This document shows positions 1-11,800 of a stretch of 64,000 nucleotides of DNA, piece after piece. The notes beneath the pieces are model-generated. The model ran no database searches and was not told where the DNA came from. It saw only the letters and a list, made by a program, of their open reading frames with translations. Each line of letters begins with the position of its first letter. The stretch's first letter is position 1. Both the position numbers and the translations under genes were made by a program. Origin of the DNA: Cladorhizidae sp. MBARI D1340-BT2. Its lineage: Eukaryota > Porifera > Demospongiae > Poecilosclerida > Cladorhizidae. The stretch is taken from contig JAQNBH010000002.1 of assembly GCA_028752905.1 (NCBI GenBank), positions 26,581,932 through 26,645,931 on the forward strand, written 5' to 3'.

Positions 1-1577
1 TCATTTCCCCCCCGAAAATCTTGTTTTTTTGCCGTGAAGCTCATAACTTTTCTACACTTTACCCAAAAAAGATAGTTTTTATATCACCGGATAGCTCTTC
101 TAATTATCTGTCTTTTGTACGTGCCAAAATTTTGAGTACTCTAAGTATTAGCAAGTTATGGTGATTTGAAGTGGTAAGGTTTGGGATTTTTCCTGGCGTT
201 TTCCAGTTGCCAAAGCGGTGGCCTGCCAGTGAAAAACCACTACATTTATTGATAATCTGTTCACATGTTGCAGATAAGGGCCTTCTCTATCAGTTGACAA
301 AATCTGGGACTTTGGTCTTGTTAATTAGGGCAGTTATGAATTGTACTCTTACTTGATGCTAAACATGTTCTTGATATTTGCCCTAATTTGGTCTATATGT
401 TTCTCATTTTCCCCCCGAAAATCTTGTTTTTTTGCCGTGAAGCTCATAACTTTTCTACACTTTACCCAAAAAAGATAATTTTTATATCACCGGATAGCTC
501 TTCTAATTATCTGTCTTTTGTACGTGCCAAAATTTGAGTACTCTAAGTATTTGCAAGTTATGGTGATTTGAAGTGGTAAGGTTTGTGATTTTTCCTGGCG
601 TTTTCCAGTTGCCAAAGAGGTGGCCTGCCAGTGAAAAACCACTACATTTATTGATAATCTGTTCACATGTTGCAGATAAGGGCCTTCTCTATCAGTTGAC
701 AAAATCTGGGACTTTGGTCTTGTTAATTAGGGCAGTTATGAATTGTACTCTTACTTGATGCTAAACATGTTCTTGATATTTGCCCTAATTTGGTCTATAT
801 GTTTCTCATTTTCCCCCCGAAAATCTTGTTTTTTTGCCGTGAAGCTCATAACTTTTCTACACTTTACCCAAAAAAGATAATTTTTATATCACCGGATAGC
901 CCTTCTAATTATCTGTCTTTTGTACGTGCCAAAAGTTTGAGTACTCTAAGTATTAGGAAGTTATGATGATTTGAAGTGGTAAGGTTTGTGATTTTTCCTG
1001 GCGTTTTCCAGTTGCCAAAGCGGTGGCCTGCCAGTGAAAAACCACTACATTTATTGATAATCTGTTCACATGTTGCAGATAAGGGCCTTCTCTATCAGTT
1101 GACAAAATCTGGGACTTTGGTCTTGTTAATTAGGGCAGTTATGAATTGTACTCTTACTTGATGCTAAACATGTTCTTGATATTTGCCCTAATTTGGTCTA
1201 TATGTTTCTCATTTTCCCCCCGAAAATCTTGTTTTTTTGCCGTGAAGCTCATAACTTTTCTACACTTTATCCAAAAAAGATAATTTTTATATCACCGGAT
1301 AGCCCTTCTAATTATCTGTCTTTTGTACGTGCCAAAATTTTAAGTACTCTAAGTATTAGGAAGTTATGATGATTTGAAGTGGTAAGGTTTGTGATTTTTC
1401 CTGGCGTTTTCCAGTTGCCAAAGCGGTGGCCTGCCAGTGAAAAACCACTACATTTATTGATAATCTGTTCACATGTTGCAGATAAGGGCCTTCTCTATCA
1501 GTTGACAAAATCTGGGACTTTGGTCTTGTTAATTAGGGCAGTTATGAATTGTACTCTTACTTGATGCTAAACATGTT
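1..1577 (+). repeat. A run, 4 monomers (first partial)
   Basis: Monomers are 1-369 (lacking the first 34 bases), 370-771 (402 bp, one T lost in 'aaatttgag'), 772-1174 and 1175-1577. Markers: 'gatagt' in the first; 'tatttgcaag' with 'aaagaggtgg' in the second; 'aagtttgag' in the third; 'ctttatcc' with 'attttaag' in the fourth. The first monomer matches the copies at 3789 and 8417 rather than the one expected by simple 403-bp phase. Confidence 0.95.
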
Positions 1578-2070
1578 AGCTTCGTAGATTATCCACACTT
1601 CACTGAATAGACTTTATGTATAGCTATTAAGATAGGACTCTCTAAGTGCTCTCTCTTGATACCAAACATCCATATATTCTGCACACTTCACTGTAATGGA
1701 CTTGCAAGATAGGTATCTCTCAGTGTTCTCTATCTTAAGCTAAACATGTTAGCTTCATAGATTCTCCACACTTCACTGAATAGACTTGATATATAGCTCT
1801 AAAGGTAGGCCTCTCTCTGTTCTCTCTCTTGATACCAAACATCCGTATATTCCGCATACTTCACAGTAATGGACTTGATAGAATCACAAGATAGGTTTCT
1901 CGATGCTAAATAGATTCTCCACACTTCACTGAATAAACTTGATATATAGCTATTAAGATAGGTCTCTCTCTGTGCTCTCTGTTGATATCAAACATCCATA
2001 ATATTCTGCACACTTTACTGTAATGGACTTGATATGATTCGAATGATAGGTTTCATTATGTGTTCTCTAT
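1578..2070 (+). repeat. B block, 493 bp (13-bp deletion)
   Basis: Six half-units with a 13-bp deletion at the b4/b5 boundary ('ggtttctcgatgctaaa'). Also marked by 'gactttatgtatag' in b1 and 'cttaagcta' at the b2/b3 boundary. It follows 'aaacatgtt' and ends '...ctctat' just before 'cttgatattt', the junction used by every B block. Confidence 0.95.
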
Positions 2071-2875
2071 CTTGATATTTGCCCTAATTTGGTCTATATG
2101 TTTCTCATTTCCCCCCCGAAAATCTTGTTTTTTTGCCGTGAAGCTCATAACTTTCTACACTTTACCTAAAAAAGATAATTTTTATATCACCGGATAGCTC
2201 TTCTAATTATCTGTCTTTTGTACTTGCCAACATTTTGGGTACTCTAAGTATTAGCAAGTTATGGTAATTTGAAGTGGTAAGGTTTGGGATATTTCCTGGC
2301 GTTTTCCAGTTGCCAAAGCGGTGGCCTGCCAGTGAAAAACCACTACATTTATTGATAATCTGTTCACATGTTGCAGATAAGGGCCTTCTCTATCAGTTGA
2401 CAAAATCTGGGACTTTGGTCTTGTTAATTAGGGCAGTTATGAATTGTACTCTTACTTGATGCTAAACATGTTCTTGATATTTGCCCTAATTTGGTCTACA
2501 TGTTTCTCATTTCCCCCCCGAAAATCTTGTTGTTTTGCCTTTAAGCTCATAACTATTCTACACTTTACCCCAAAAAGATAATTTTTATATCACCGGATGG
2601 CCCTTCTAATTATCTGTCTTTTGTACGTGCCAAAGTTTTGAGTACTCTAAGTATTAGGAAGTTATGATGATTTGAAGTGGTAAGGTTTGTGATTTTTCCT
2701 GGCGTTTTCCAGTTGCCAAAGCGGTGGCCTGCCAGTGAAAAACCACTACATTTATTGATAATCTGTTCACATGTTGCAGATAAGGGCCTTCTCTATCAGT
2801 TGACAAAATCTGGGACTTTGGTCTTGTTAATTAGGGCAGTTATGAATTGTACTCTTACTTGATGCTAAACATGTT
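2071..2875 (+). repeat. A run, 2 monomers
   Basis: Monomers are 2071-2472 (402 bp, one T lost in 'aactttctac') and 2473-2875. The first has 'acttgccaacattttgggt' and 'gatatttcctgg'. The second has 'tctacatg', 'tgttgttttgccttt' and 'ggatggccc'. Both are unusual variants within the array and recur only in the copy 4,628 bp downstream. Confidence 0.95.
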
Positions 2876-3381
2876 AGCTTCGTAGATTATCCACACTTCA
2901 CTGAATAGACTTGTTATACAGCTATTAAGATAGGACTCTCCAAGTGCTCTCTCTTGATACCAAACATCCATATATTCTGCACACTTCACTGTAATGGACT
3001 TGCAAGATAGGTATCTCTCAGTGTTCTCTATCTTGAGCTAAACATGTTAGCTTCATAGATTCTCCACACTTCACTGAATAGACTTGATATATAGCTCTAA
3101 AGGTAGGCCTCTCTCTGTTCTCTCTCTTGATACCAAACATCCGTATATTCCACATACTTCACAGTAATGGACTTGATAGAATCACAAGATAGGTTTCTCT
3201 CTGCTCTCTCTTGATGCTAAATAGATTCTCCACACTTCACTGAATAAACTTGATATATAGCTATTAAGATAGGTCTCTCTCTGTGGTCTCTGTTGATATC
3301 AAACATCCATAATATTCTGCACATTTTACTGTAATGGACTTGATATGATTCGAATGATAGGTTTCATTATGTGTTCTCTAT
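2876..3381 (+). repeat. B block, 506 bp
   Basis: Full six-half-unit block. Markers are 'ttgttatacag' and 'ctccaag' in b1, 'attccacat' in b4 and 'gtggtctctg' in b5. Confidence 0.95.
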
Positions 3382-6205
3382 CTTGATATTTGCCCTAATT
3401 TGGTCTATATGTTTCTCATTTCCCCCCCGAAAATCTTGTTTTTTTGCCGTGAAGCTCATAACATTTCTACACTTTACCCAAAAAAGATAATTATTTTTTA
3501 TATCACCGGATAGCTCTTCTAATTATCTGTCTTTTGTACGTGCCAAAATTTTGAGTACTCTAAGTATTAAGAAGTTATGATGATTTGAAGTGGTAAGGTT
3601 TGGGATTTTTCCTGGCGTTTTCCAGTTGCCAAAGCGGTGGCCTGCCAGTGAAAAACCACTACATTTATTGATAATCTGTTCACATGTTGCAGATAAGGGC
3701 CTTCTCTATCAGTTGACAAAATCTGGGACTTTGGTCTTGTTAATTAGGGCAGTTATGAATTGTACTCTTACTTGATGCTAAACATGTTCTTGATATTTGC
3801 CCTAATTTGGTCTATATGTTTCTCATTTCCCCCCCGAAAATCTTGTTTTTTTGCCGTGAAGCTCATAACTTTTCTACACTTTACCCAAAAAAGATAGTTT
3901 TTATATCACCGGATAGCTCTTCTAATTATCTGTCTTTTGTACGTGCCAAAATTTTGAGTACTCTAAGTATTAGCAAGTTATGGTGATTTGAAGTGGTAAG
4001 GTTTGGGATTTTTCCTGGCGTTTTCCAGTTGCCAAAGCGGTGGCCTGCCAGTGAAAAACCACTACATTTATTGATAATCTGTTCACATGTTGCAGATAAG
4101 GGCCTTCTCTATCAGTTGACAAAATCTGGGACTTTGGTCTTGTTAATTAGGGCAGTTATGAATTGTACTCTTACTTGATGCTAAACATGTTCTTGATATT
4201 TGCCCTAATTTGGTCTATATGTTTCTCATTTTCCCCCCGAAAATCTTGTTTTTTTGCCGTGAAGCTCATAACTTTTCTACACTTTACCCAAAAAAGATAA
4301 TTTTTATATCACCGGATAGCTCTTCTAATTATCTGTCTTTTGTACGTGCCAAAATTTTGAGTACTCTAAGTATTTGCAAGTTATGGTGATTTGAAGTGGT
4401 AAGGTTTGTGATTTTTCCTGGCGTTTTCCAGTAGCCAAAGAGGTGGCCTGCCAGTGAAAAACCACTACATTTATTGATAATCTGTTCACATGTTGCAGAT
4501 AAGGGCCTTCTCTATCAGTTGACAAAATCTGGGACTTTGGTCTTGTTAATTAGGGCAGTTATGAATTGTACTCTTACTTGATGCTAAACATGTTCTTGAT
4601 ATTTGCCCTAATTTGGTCTATATGTTTCTCATTTTCCCCCCGAAAATCTTGTTTTTTTGCCGTGAAGCTCATAACTTTTCTACACTTTACCCAAAAAAGA
4701 TAATTTTTATATCACCGGATAGCCCTTCTAATTATCTGTCTTTTGTACGTGCCAAAAGTTTGAGTACTCTAAGTATTAGGAAGTTATGATGATATGAAGT
4801 GGTAAGGTTTGTGATTTTTCCTGGCGTTTTCCAGTTGCCAAAGCGGTGGCCTGCCAGTGAAAAACCACTACATTTATTGATAATCTGTTCACATGTTGCA
4901 GATAAGGGCCTTCTCTATCAGTTGACAAAATCTGGGACTTTGGTCTTGTTAATTAGGGCAGTTATGAATTGTACTCTTACTTGATGCTAAACATGTTCTT
5001 GATATTTGCCCTAATTTGGTCTATATGTTTCTCATTTTCCCCCCGAAAATCTTGTTTTTTTGCCGTGAAGCTCATAACTTTTCTACACTTTACCCAAAAA
5101 AGATAATTTTTATATCACCGGATAGCTCTTCTAATTATCTGTCTTTTGTACGTGCCAAAATTTGAGTACTCTAAGTATTTGCAAGTTATGGTGATTTGAA
5201 GTGGTAAGGTTTGTGATTTTTCCTGGCGTTTTCCAGTTGCCAAAGAGGTGGCCTGCCAGTGAAAAACCACTACATTTATTGATAATCTGTTCACATGTTG
5301 CAGATAAGGGCCTTCTCTATCAGTTGACAAAATCTGGGACTTTGGTCTTGTTAATTAGGGCAGTTATGAATTGTACTCTTACTTGATGCTAAACATGTTC
5401 TTGATATTTGCCCTAATTTGGTCTATATGTTTCTCATTTTCCCCCCGAAAATCTTGTTTTTTTGCCGTGAAGCTCATAACTTTTCTACACTTTACCCAAA
5501 AAAGATAATTTTTATATCACCGGATAGCCCTTCTAATTATCTGTCTTTTGTACGTGCCAAAAGTTTGAGTACTCTAAGTATTAGGAAGTTATGATGATTT
5601 GAAGTGGTAAGGTTTGTGATTTTTCCTGGCGTTTTCCAGTTGCCAAAGCGGTGGCCTGCCAGTGAAAAACCACTACATTTATTGATAATCTGTTCACATG
5701 TTGCAGATAAGGGCCTTCTCTATCAGTTGACAAAATCTGGGACTTTGGTCTTGTTAATTAGGGCAGTTATGAATTGTACTCTTACTTGATGCTAAACATG
5801 TTCTTGATATTTGCCCTAATTTGGTCTATATGTTTCTCATTTTCCCCCCGAAAATCTTGTTTTTTTGCCGTGAAGCTCATAACTTTTCTACACTTTATCC
5901 AAAAAAGATAATTTTTATATCACCGGATAGCCCTTCTAATTATCTGTCTTTTGTACGTGCCAAAATTTTAAGTACTCTAAGTATTAGGAAGTTATGATGA
6001 TTTGAAGTGGTAAGGTTTGTGATTTTTCCTGGCGTTTTCCAGTTGCCAAAGCGGTGGCCTGCCAGTGAAAAACCACTACATTTATTGATAATCTGTTCAC
6101 ATGTTGCAGATAAGGGCCTTCTCTATCAGTTGACAAAATCTGGGACTTTGGTCTTGTTAATTAGGGCAGTTATGAATTGTACTCTTACTTGATGCTAAAC
6201 ATGTT
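3382..6205 (+). repeat. A run, 7 monomers
   Basis: Monomers are 3382-3788 (407 bp, with the 4-bp insertion allele 'aattattttttat'), 3789-4191, 4192-4594, 4595-4997, 4998-5399 (402 bp), 5400-5802 and 5803-6205. The third has a private 'ccagtagcc' change at 4433. The boundary between the two 4,628-bp repeats falls inside this run. Confidence 0.95.
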
Positions 6206-6698
6206 AGCTTCGTAGATTATCCACACTTCACTGAATAGACTTTATGTATAGCTATTAAGATAGGACTCTCTAAGTGCTCTCTCTTGATACCAAACATCCA
6301 TATATTCTGCACACTTCACTGTAATGGACTTGCAAGATAGGTATCTCTCAGTGTTCTCTATCTTAAGCTAAACATGTTAGCTTCATAGATTCTCCACACT
6401 TCACTGAATAGACTTGATATATAGCTCTAAAGGTAGGCCTCTCTCTGTTCTCTCTCTTGATACCAAACATCCGTATATTCCGCATACTTCACAGTAATGG
6501 ACTTGATAGAATCACAAGATAGGTTTCTCGATGCTAAATAGATTCTCCACACTTCACTGAATAAACTTGATATATAGCTATTAAGATAGGTCTCTCTCTG
6601 TGCTCTCTGTTGATATCAAACATCCATAATATTCTGCACACTTTACTGTAATGGACTTGATATGATTCGAATGATAGGTTTCATTATGTGTTCTCTAT
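6206..6698 (+). repeat. B block, 493 bp (same 13-bp deletion)
   Basis: Copy of the 1578-2070 block at an offset of exactly 4,628 bp, including the 13-bp deletion, 'gactttatgtatag' and 'cttaagcta'. Confidence 0.95.
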
Positions 6699-7503
6699 CT
6701 TGATATTTGCCCTAATTTGGTCTATATGTTTCTCATTTCCCCCCCGAAAATCTTGTTTTTTTGCCGTGAAGCTCATAACTTTCTACACTTTACCTAAAAA
6801 AGATAATTTTTATATCACCGGATAGCTCTTCTAATTATCTGTCTTTTGTACTTGCCAACATTTTGGGTACTCTAAGTATTAGCAAGTTATGGTAATTTGA
6901 AGTGGTAAGGTTTGGGATATTTCCTGGCGTTTTCCAGTTGCCAAAGCGGTGGCCTGCCAGTGAAAAACCACTACATTTATTGATAATCTGTTCACATGTT
7001 GCAGATAAGGGCCTTCTCTATCAGTTGACAAAATCTGGGACTTTGGTCTTGTTAATTAGGGCAGTTATGAATTGTACTCTTACTTGATGCTAAACATGTT
7101 CTTGATATTTGCCCTAATTTGGTCTACATGTTTCTCATTTCCCCCCCGAAAATCTTGTTGTTTTGCCTTTAAGCTCATAACTATTCTACACTTTACCCCA
7201 AAAAGATAATTTTTATATCACCGGATGGCCCTTCTAATTATCTGTCTTTTGTACGTGCCAAAGTTTTGAGTACTCTAAGTATTAGGAAGTTATGATGATT
7301 TGAAGTGGTAAGGTTTGTGATTTTTCCTGGCGTTTTCCAGTTGCCAAAGCGGTGGCCTGCCAGTGAAAAACCACTACATTTATTGATAATCTGTTCACAT
7401 GTTGCAGATAAGGGCCTTCTCTATCAGTTGACAAAATCTGGGACTTTGGTCTTGTTAATTAGGGCAGTTATGAATTGTACTCTTACTTGATGCTAAACAT
7501 GTT
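6699..7503 (+). repeat. A run, 2 monomers
   Basis: Monomers 6699-7100 (402 bp) and 7101-7503 repeat the rare variants of 2071-2875 at +4,628, including 'ccaacattttgggt' and 'tgttgttttgccttt'. Confidence 0.95.
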
Positions 7504-8009
7504 AGCTTCGTAGATTATCCACACTTCACTGAATAGACTTGTTATACAGCTATTAAGATAGGACTCTCCAAGTGCTCTCTCTTGATACCAAACATCCATA
7601 TATTCTGCACACTTCACTGTAATGGACTTGCAAGATAGGTATCTCTCAGTGTTCTCTATCTTGAGCTAAACATGTTAGCTTCATAGATTCTCCACACTTC
7701 ACTGAATAGACTTGATATATAGCTCTAAAGGTAGGCCTCTCTCTGTTCTCTCTCTTGATACCAAACATCCGTATATTCCACATACTTCACAGTAATGGAC
7801 TTGATAGAATCACAAGATAGGTTTCTCTCTGCTCTCTCTTGATGCTAAATAGATTCTCCACACTTCACTGAATAAACTTGATATATAGCTATTAAGATAG
7901 GTCTCTCTCTGTGGTCTCTGTTGATATCAAACATCCATAATATTCTGCACATTTTACTGTAATGGACTTGATATGATTCGAATGATAGGTTTCATTATGT
8001 GTTCTCTAT
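7504..8009 (+). repeat. B block, 506 bp
   Basis: Copy of 2876-3381 at +4,628 with the same 'attccacat' and 'gtggtctctg' markers. It is the last B block before an 18-kb stretch without any. Confidence 0.95.
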
Positions 8010-8819
8010 CTTGATATTTGCCCTAATTTGGTCTATATGTTTCTCATTTCCCCCCCGAAAATCTTGTTTTTTTGCCGTGAAGCTCATAACATTTCTACAC
8101 TTTACCCAAAAAAGATAATTATTTTTTATATCACCGGATAGCTCTTCTAATTATCTGTCTTTTGTACGTGCCAAAATTTTGAGTACTCTAAGTATTAAGA
8201 AGTTATGATGATTTGAAGTGGTAAGGTTTGGGATTTTTCCTGGCGTTTTCCAGTTGCCAAAGCGGTGGCCTGCCAGTGAAAAACCACTACATTTATTGAT
8301 AATCTGTTCACATGTTGCAGATAAGGGCCTTCTCTATCAGTTGACAAAATCTGGGACTTTGGTCTTGTTAATTAGGGCAGTTATGAATTGTACTCTTACT
8401 TGATGCTAAACATGTTCTTGATATTTGCCCTAATTTGGTCTATATGTTTCTCATTTCCCCCCCGAAAATCTTGTTTTTTTGCCGTGAAGCTCATAACTTT
8501 TCTACACTTTACCCAAAAAAGATAGTTTTTATATCACCGGATAGCTCTTCTAATTATCTGTCTTTTGTACGTGCCAAAATTTTGAGTACTCTAAGTATTA
8601 GCAAGTTATGGTGATTTGAAGTGGTAAGGTTTGGGATTTTTCCTGGCGTTTTCCAGTTGCCAAAGCGGTGGCCTGCCAGTGAAAAACCACTACATTTATT
8701 GATAATCTGTTCACATGTTGCAGATAAGGGCCTTCTCTATCAGTTGACAAAATCTGGGACTTTGGTCTTGTTAATTAGGGCAGTTATGAATTGTACTCTT
8801 ACTTGATGCTAAACATGTT

Positions 8820-11800
8820 CTTGATATTTGCCCTAATTTGGTCTATATGTTTCTCATTTTCCCCCCGAAAATCTTGTTTTTTTGCCGTGAAGCTCATAAC
8901 TTTTCTACACTTTACCCAAAAAAGATAATTTTTATATCACCGGATAGCTCTTCTAATTATCTGTCTTTTGTACGTGCCAAAATTTTGAGTACTCTAAGTA
9001 TTTGCAAGTTATGGTGATTTGAAGTGGTAAGGTTTGTGATTTTTCCTGGCGTTTTCCAGTTGCCAAAGAGGTGGCCTGCCAGTGAAAAACCACTACATTT
9101 ATTGATAATCTGTTCACATGTTGCAGATAAGGGCCTTCTCTATCAGTTGACAAAATCTGGGACTTTGGTCTTGTTAATTAGGGCAGTTATGAATTGTACT
9201 CTTACTTGATGCTAAACATGTTCTTGATATTTGCCCTAATTTGGTCTATATGTTTCTCATTTTCCCCCCGAAAATCTTGTTTTTTTGCCGTGAAGCTCAT
9301 AACTTTTCTACACTTTACCCAAAAAAGATAATTTTTATATCACCGGATAGCCCTTCTAATTATCTGTCTTTTGTACGTGCCAAAAGTTTGAGTACTCTAA
9401 GTATTAGGAAGTTATGATGATATGAAGTGGTAAGGTTTGTGATTTTTCCTGGCGTTTTCCAGTTGCCAAAGCGGTGGCCTGCCAGTGAAAAACCACTACA
9501 TTTATTGATAATCTGTTCACATGTTGCAGATAAGGGCCTTCTCTATCAGTTGACAAAATCTGGGACTTTGGTCTTGTTAATTAGGGCAGTTATGAATTGT
9601 ACTCTTACTTGATGCTAAACATGTTCTTGATATTTGCCCTAATTTGGTCTATATGTTTCTCATTTTCACCCCGAAAATCTTGTTTTTTTGCCGTGAAGCT
9701 CATAACTTTTCTACACTTTACCCAAAAAAGATAATTTTTATATCACCGGATAGCTCTTCTAATTATCTGTCTTTTGTACGTGCCAAAATTTTAAGTACTC
9801 TAAGTATTAGCAAGTTATGGTGATTTGAAGTGGTAAGGTTTGGGATTTTTCCTGGCGTTTTCCAGTTGCCAAAGCGGTGGCCTGCCAGTGAAAAACCACT
9901 ACATTTATTGATAATCTGTTCACATGTTGCAGATAAGGGCCTTCTCTATCAGTTGACAAAATCTGGGACTTTGGTCTTGTTAATTAGGGCAGTTATGAAT
10001 TGTACTCTTACTTGATGCTAAACATGTACTTGATATTTGCCCTAATTTGGTCTATATGTTTCTCATTTTTCCCCCGAAAATCTTGTTTTTTTGCCGTGAA
10101 GCTCATAACTTTTCAATACTTTACCCAAAAAAGATAATTTTTATATCACCAGATAGCCCTTCTAATTATCTGTCTTTTGTACGTGCCAAAATGTTGAGTA
10201 CTCTAAGTATTAGGAAGTTATGGTGATTTGAAGTGGTAAGGTTTGGGATTTTTCCTGGCGTTTTCCAGTTGCCAAAGCGGTGGCCTGCCAGTGAAAAACC
10301 ACTACATTTATTGATAATCTGTTCACATGTTGCAGATAAGGGCCTTCTCTATCAGTTGACAAAATCTGGGACTTTGGTCTTGTTAATTAGGGCAGTTATG
10401 AATTGTACTCTTACTTGATGCTAAACATGTTCTTGATATTTGCCCTAATTTGGTCTATATGTTTCTCATTTTCCCCCCGAAAATCTTGTTTTTTTGCCGT
10501 GAAGCTCATAACTTTTCTACACTTTACCCAAAAAAGATAATTTTTATATCACTGGATATATAGCCCTTCTAATTATCTGTCTTTTGTACGTGCCAAAAGT
10601 TTAAGTACTCTAAGTATTAGGAAGTTATGATGATTTCAAGTGGTAAGGTTTGTGATTTTTCCTGGCGTTTTCCAGTTGCCAAAGCGGTGACCTGCCAGTG
10701 AAAAACCACTACATTTATTGATAATCTGTTCACATGTTGCAGATAAGGGCCTTCTCTATCAGTTGACAAAATCTGGGACTTTGGTCTTGTTAATTAGGGC
10801 AGTTATGAATTGTACTCTTACTTGATGCTAAACATGTTCTTGATATTTGCCCTAATTTGGTCTATATGTTTCTCATTTTCCCCCCGAAAATCTTGTTTTT
10901 TTGCCGTGAAGCTCATAACTTTTCTACACTTTACCCAAAAAAGATAATTTTTATATCACCGAATAGCCCTTCTAATTATCTGTCTTTTGTACGTGCCAAA
11001 AGTTTGAGTACTCTAAGTATTAGGAAGTTATGATGATTTGAAGTGGTAAGGTTTGTGATTTTTCCTGGCGTTTTCCAGTTGCCAAAGCGGTGGCCTGCCA
11101 GTGAAAAACCACTACATTTATTGATAATCTGTTCACATGTTGCAGATAAGGGCCTTCTCTATCAGTTGACAAAATCTGGGACTTTGGTCTTGTTAATTAG
11201 GGCAGTTATGAATTGTACTCTTACTTGATGCTAAACATGTTCTTGATATTTGCCCTAATTTGGTCTATATGTTTCTCATTTCCCCCCCGAAAATCTTGTT
11301 TTTTTGCCGTGAAGCTCATAACTTTTCTACACTTTACCCAAAAAAGATAATTTTTATATCACCGGATAGCTCTTCTAATTATCTGTCTTTTGTACGTGCC
11401 AAAATTTTAAGTACTCTAAGTATTAGCAAGTTATGGTGATTTGAAGTGGTAAGGTTTGGGATTTTTCCTGGCGTTTTCCAGTTGCCAAAGCGGTGGCCTG
11501 CCAGTGAAAAACCACTACATTTATTGATAATCTGTTCACATGTTGCAGATAAGGGCCTTCTCTATCAGTTGACAAAATCTGGGACTTTGGTCTTGTTAAT
11601 TAGGGCAGTTATGAATTGTACTCTTACTTGATGCTAAACATGTTCTTGATATTTGCCCTAATTTGGTCTATATGTTTCTCATTTTCCCCCCGAAAATCTT
11701 GTTTTTTTGCCGTGAAGCTCATAACTTTTCTACACTTTACCCAAAAAAGATAATTTTTATATCACCGGATAGCTCTTCTAATTATCTGTCTTTTGTACGT

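Larger units (their letters stand above)
370..9625 (+). repeat. Higher-order repeat, 4,628 bp x 2
   Basis: Copies 370-4997 and 4998-9625. Each holds 9 A monomers and two B blocks (493 and 506 bp) in the same order, with the same indels and rare variants. By eye, identity extends left to about 185/4813 (first mismatch at 184/4812) and right to about 5038/9666. The clear internal difference I saw is 4433 versus 9061 (A/T). Confidence 0.94.

Noticed and set aside
171..356. 61-codon open frame repeated once per A monomer (about 100 copies)
   Set aside because: It begins on GTG, has no recognisable domain and arises only because the right half of A is conserved. Ten of 112 copies carry a stop: eight 'ggtgacc', one 'cggtagcc' and one 'ccagtagcc'.
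370..771. 5S rRNA or other RNA gene repeat (about 400-bp unit)
   Set aside because: No 5S internal control region, tRNA cloverleaf or snRNA-like segment is visible in either module.
772..1174. Telomere-like 'ccctaa' and 'ttaggg' in each A monomer
   Set aside because: Each is a single occurrence about 350 bp apart, never in tandem; best explained by chance.
1578..1600. CENP-B-box-like site around 'cttcgtagattatcc'
   Set aside because: The spacing and the CGGG core of the CENP-B box are absent; only TTCG matches.
1578..2070. B as a transposable element inserted in A
   Set aside because: No terminal inverted repeats, target-site duplication or coding sequence; B is internally a tandem of half-units and shares its edge sequence with A.
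370..9625. 4,628-bp duplication as an assembly artefact
   Set aside because: Not excluded, but the copies differ at least at 4433/9061 and the breakpoint phase differs at the two ends, which favours a real duplication.
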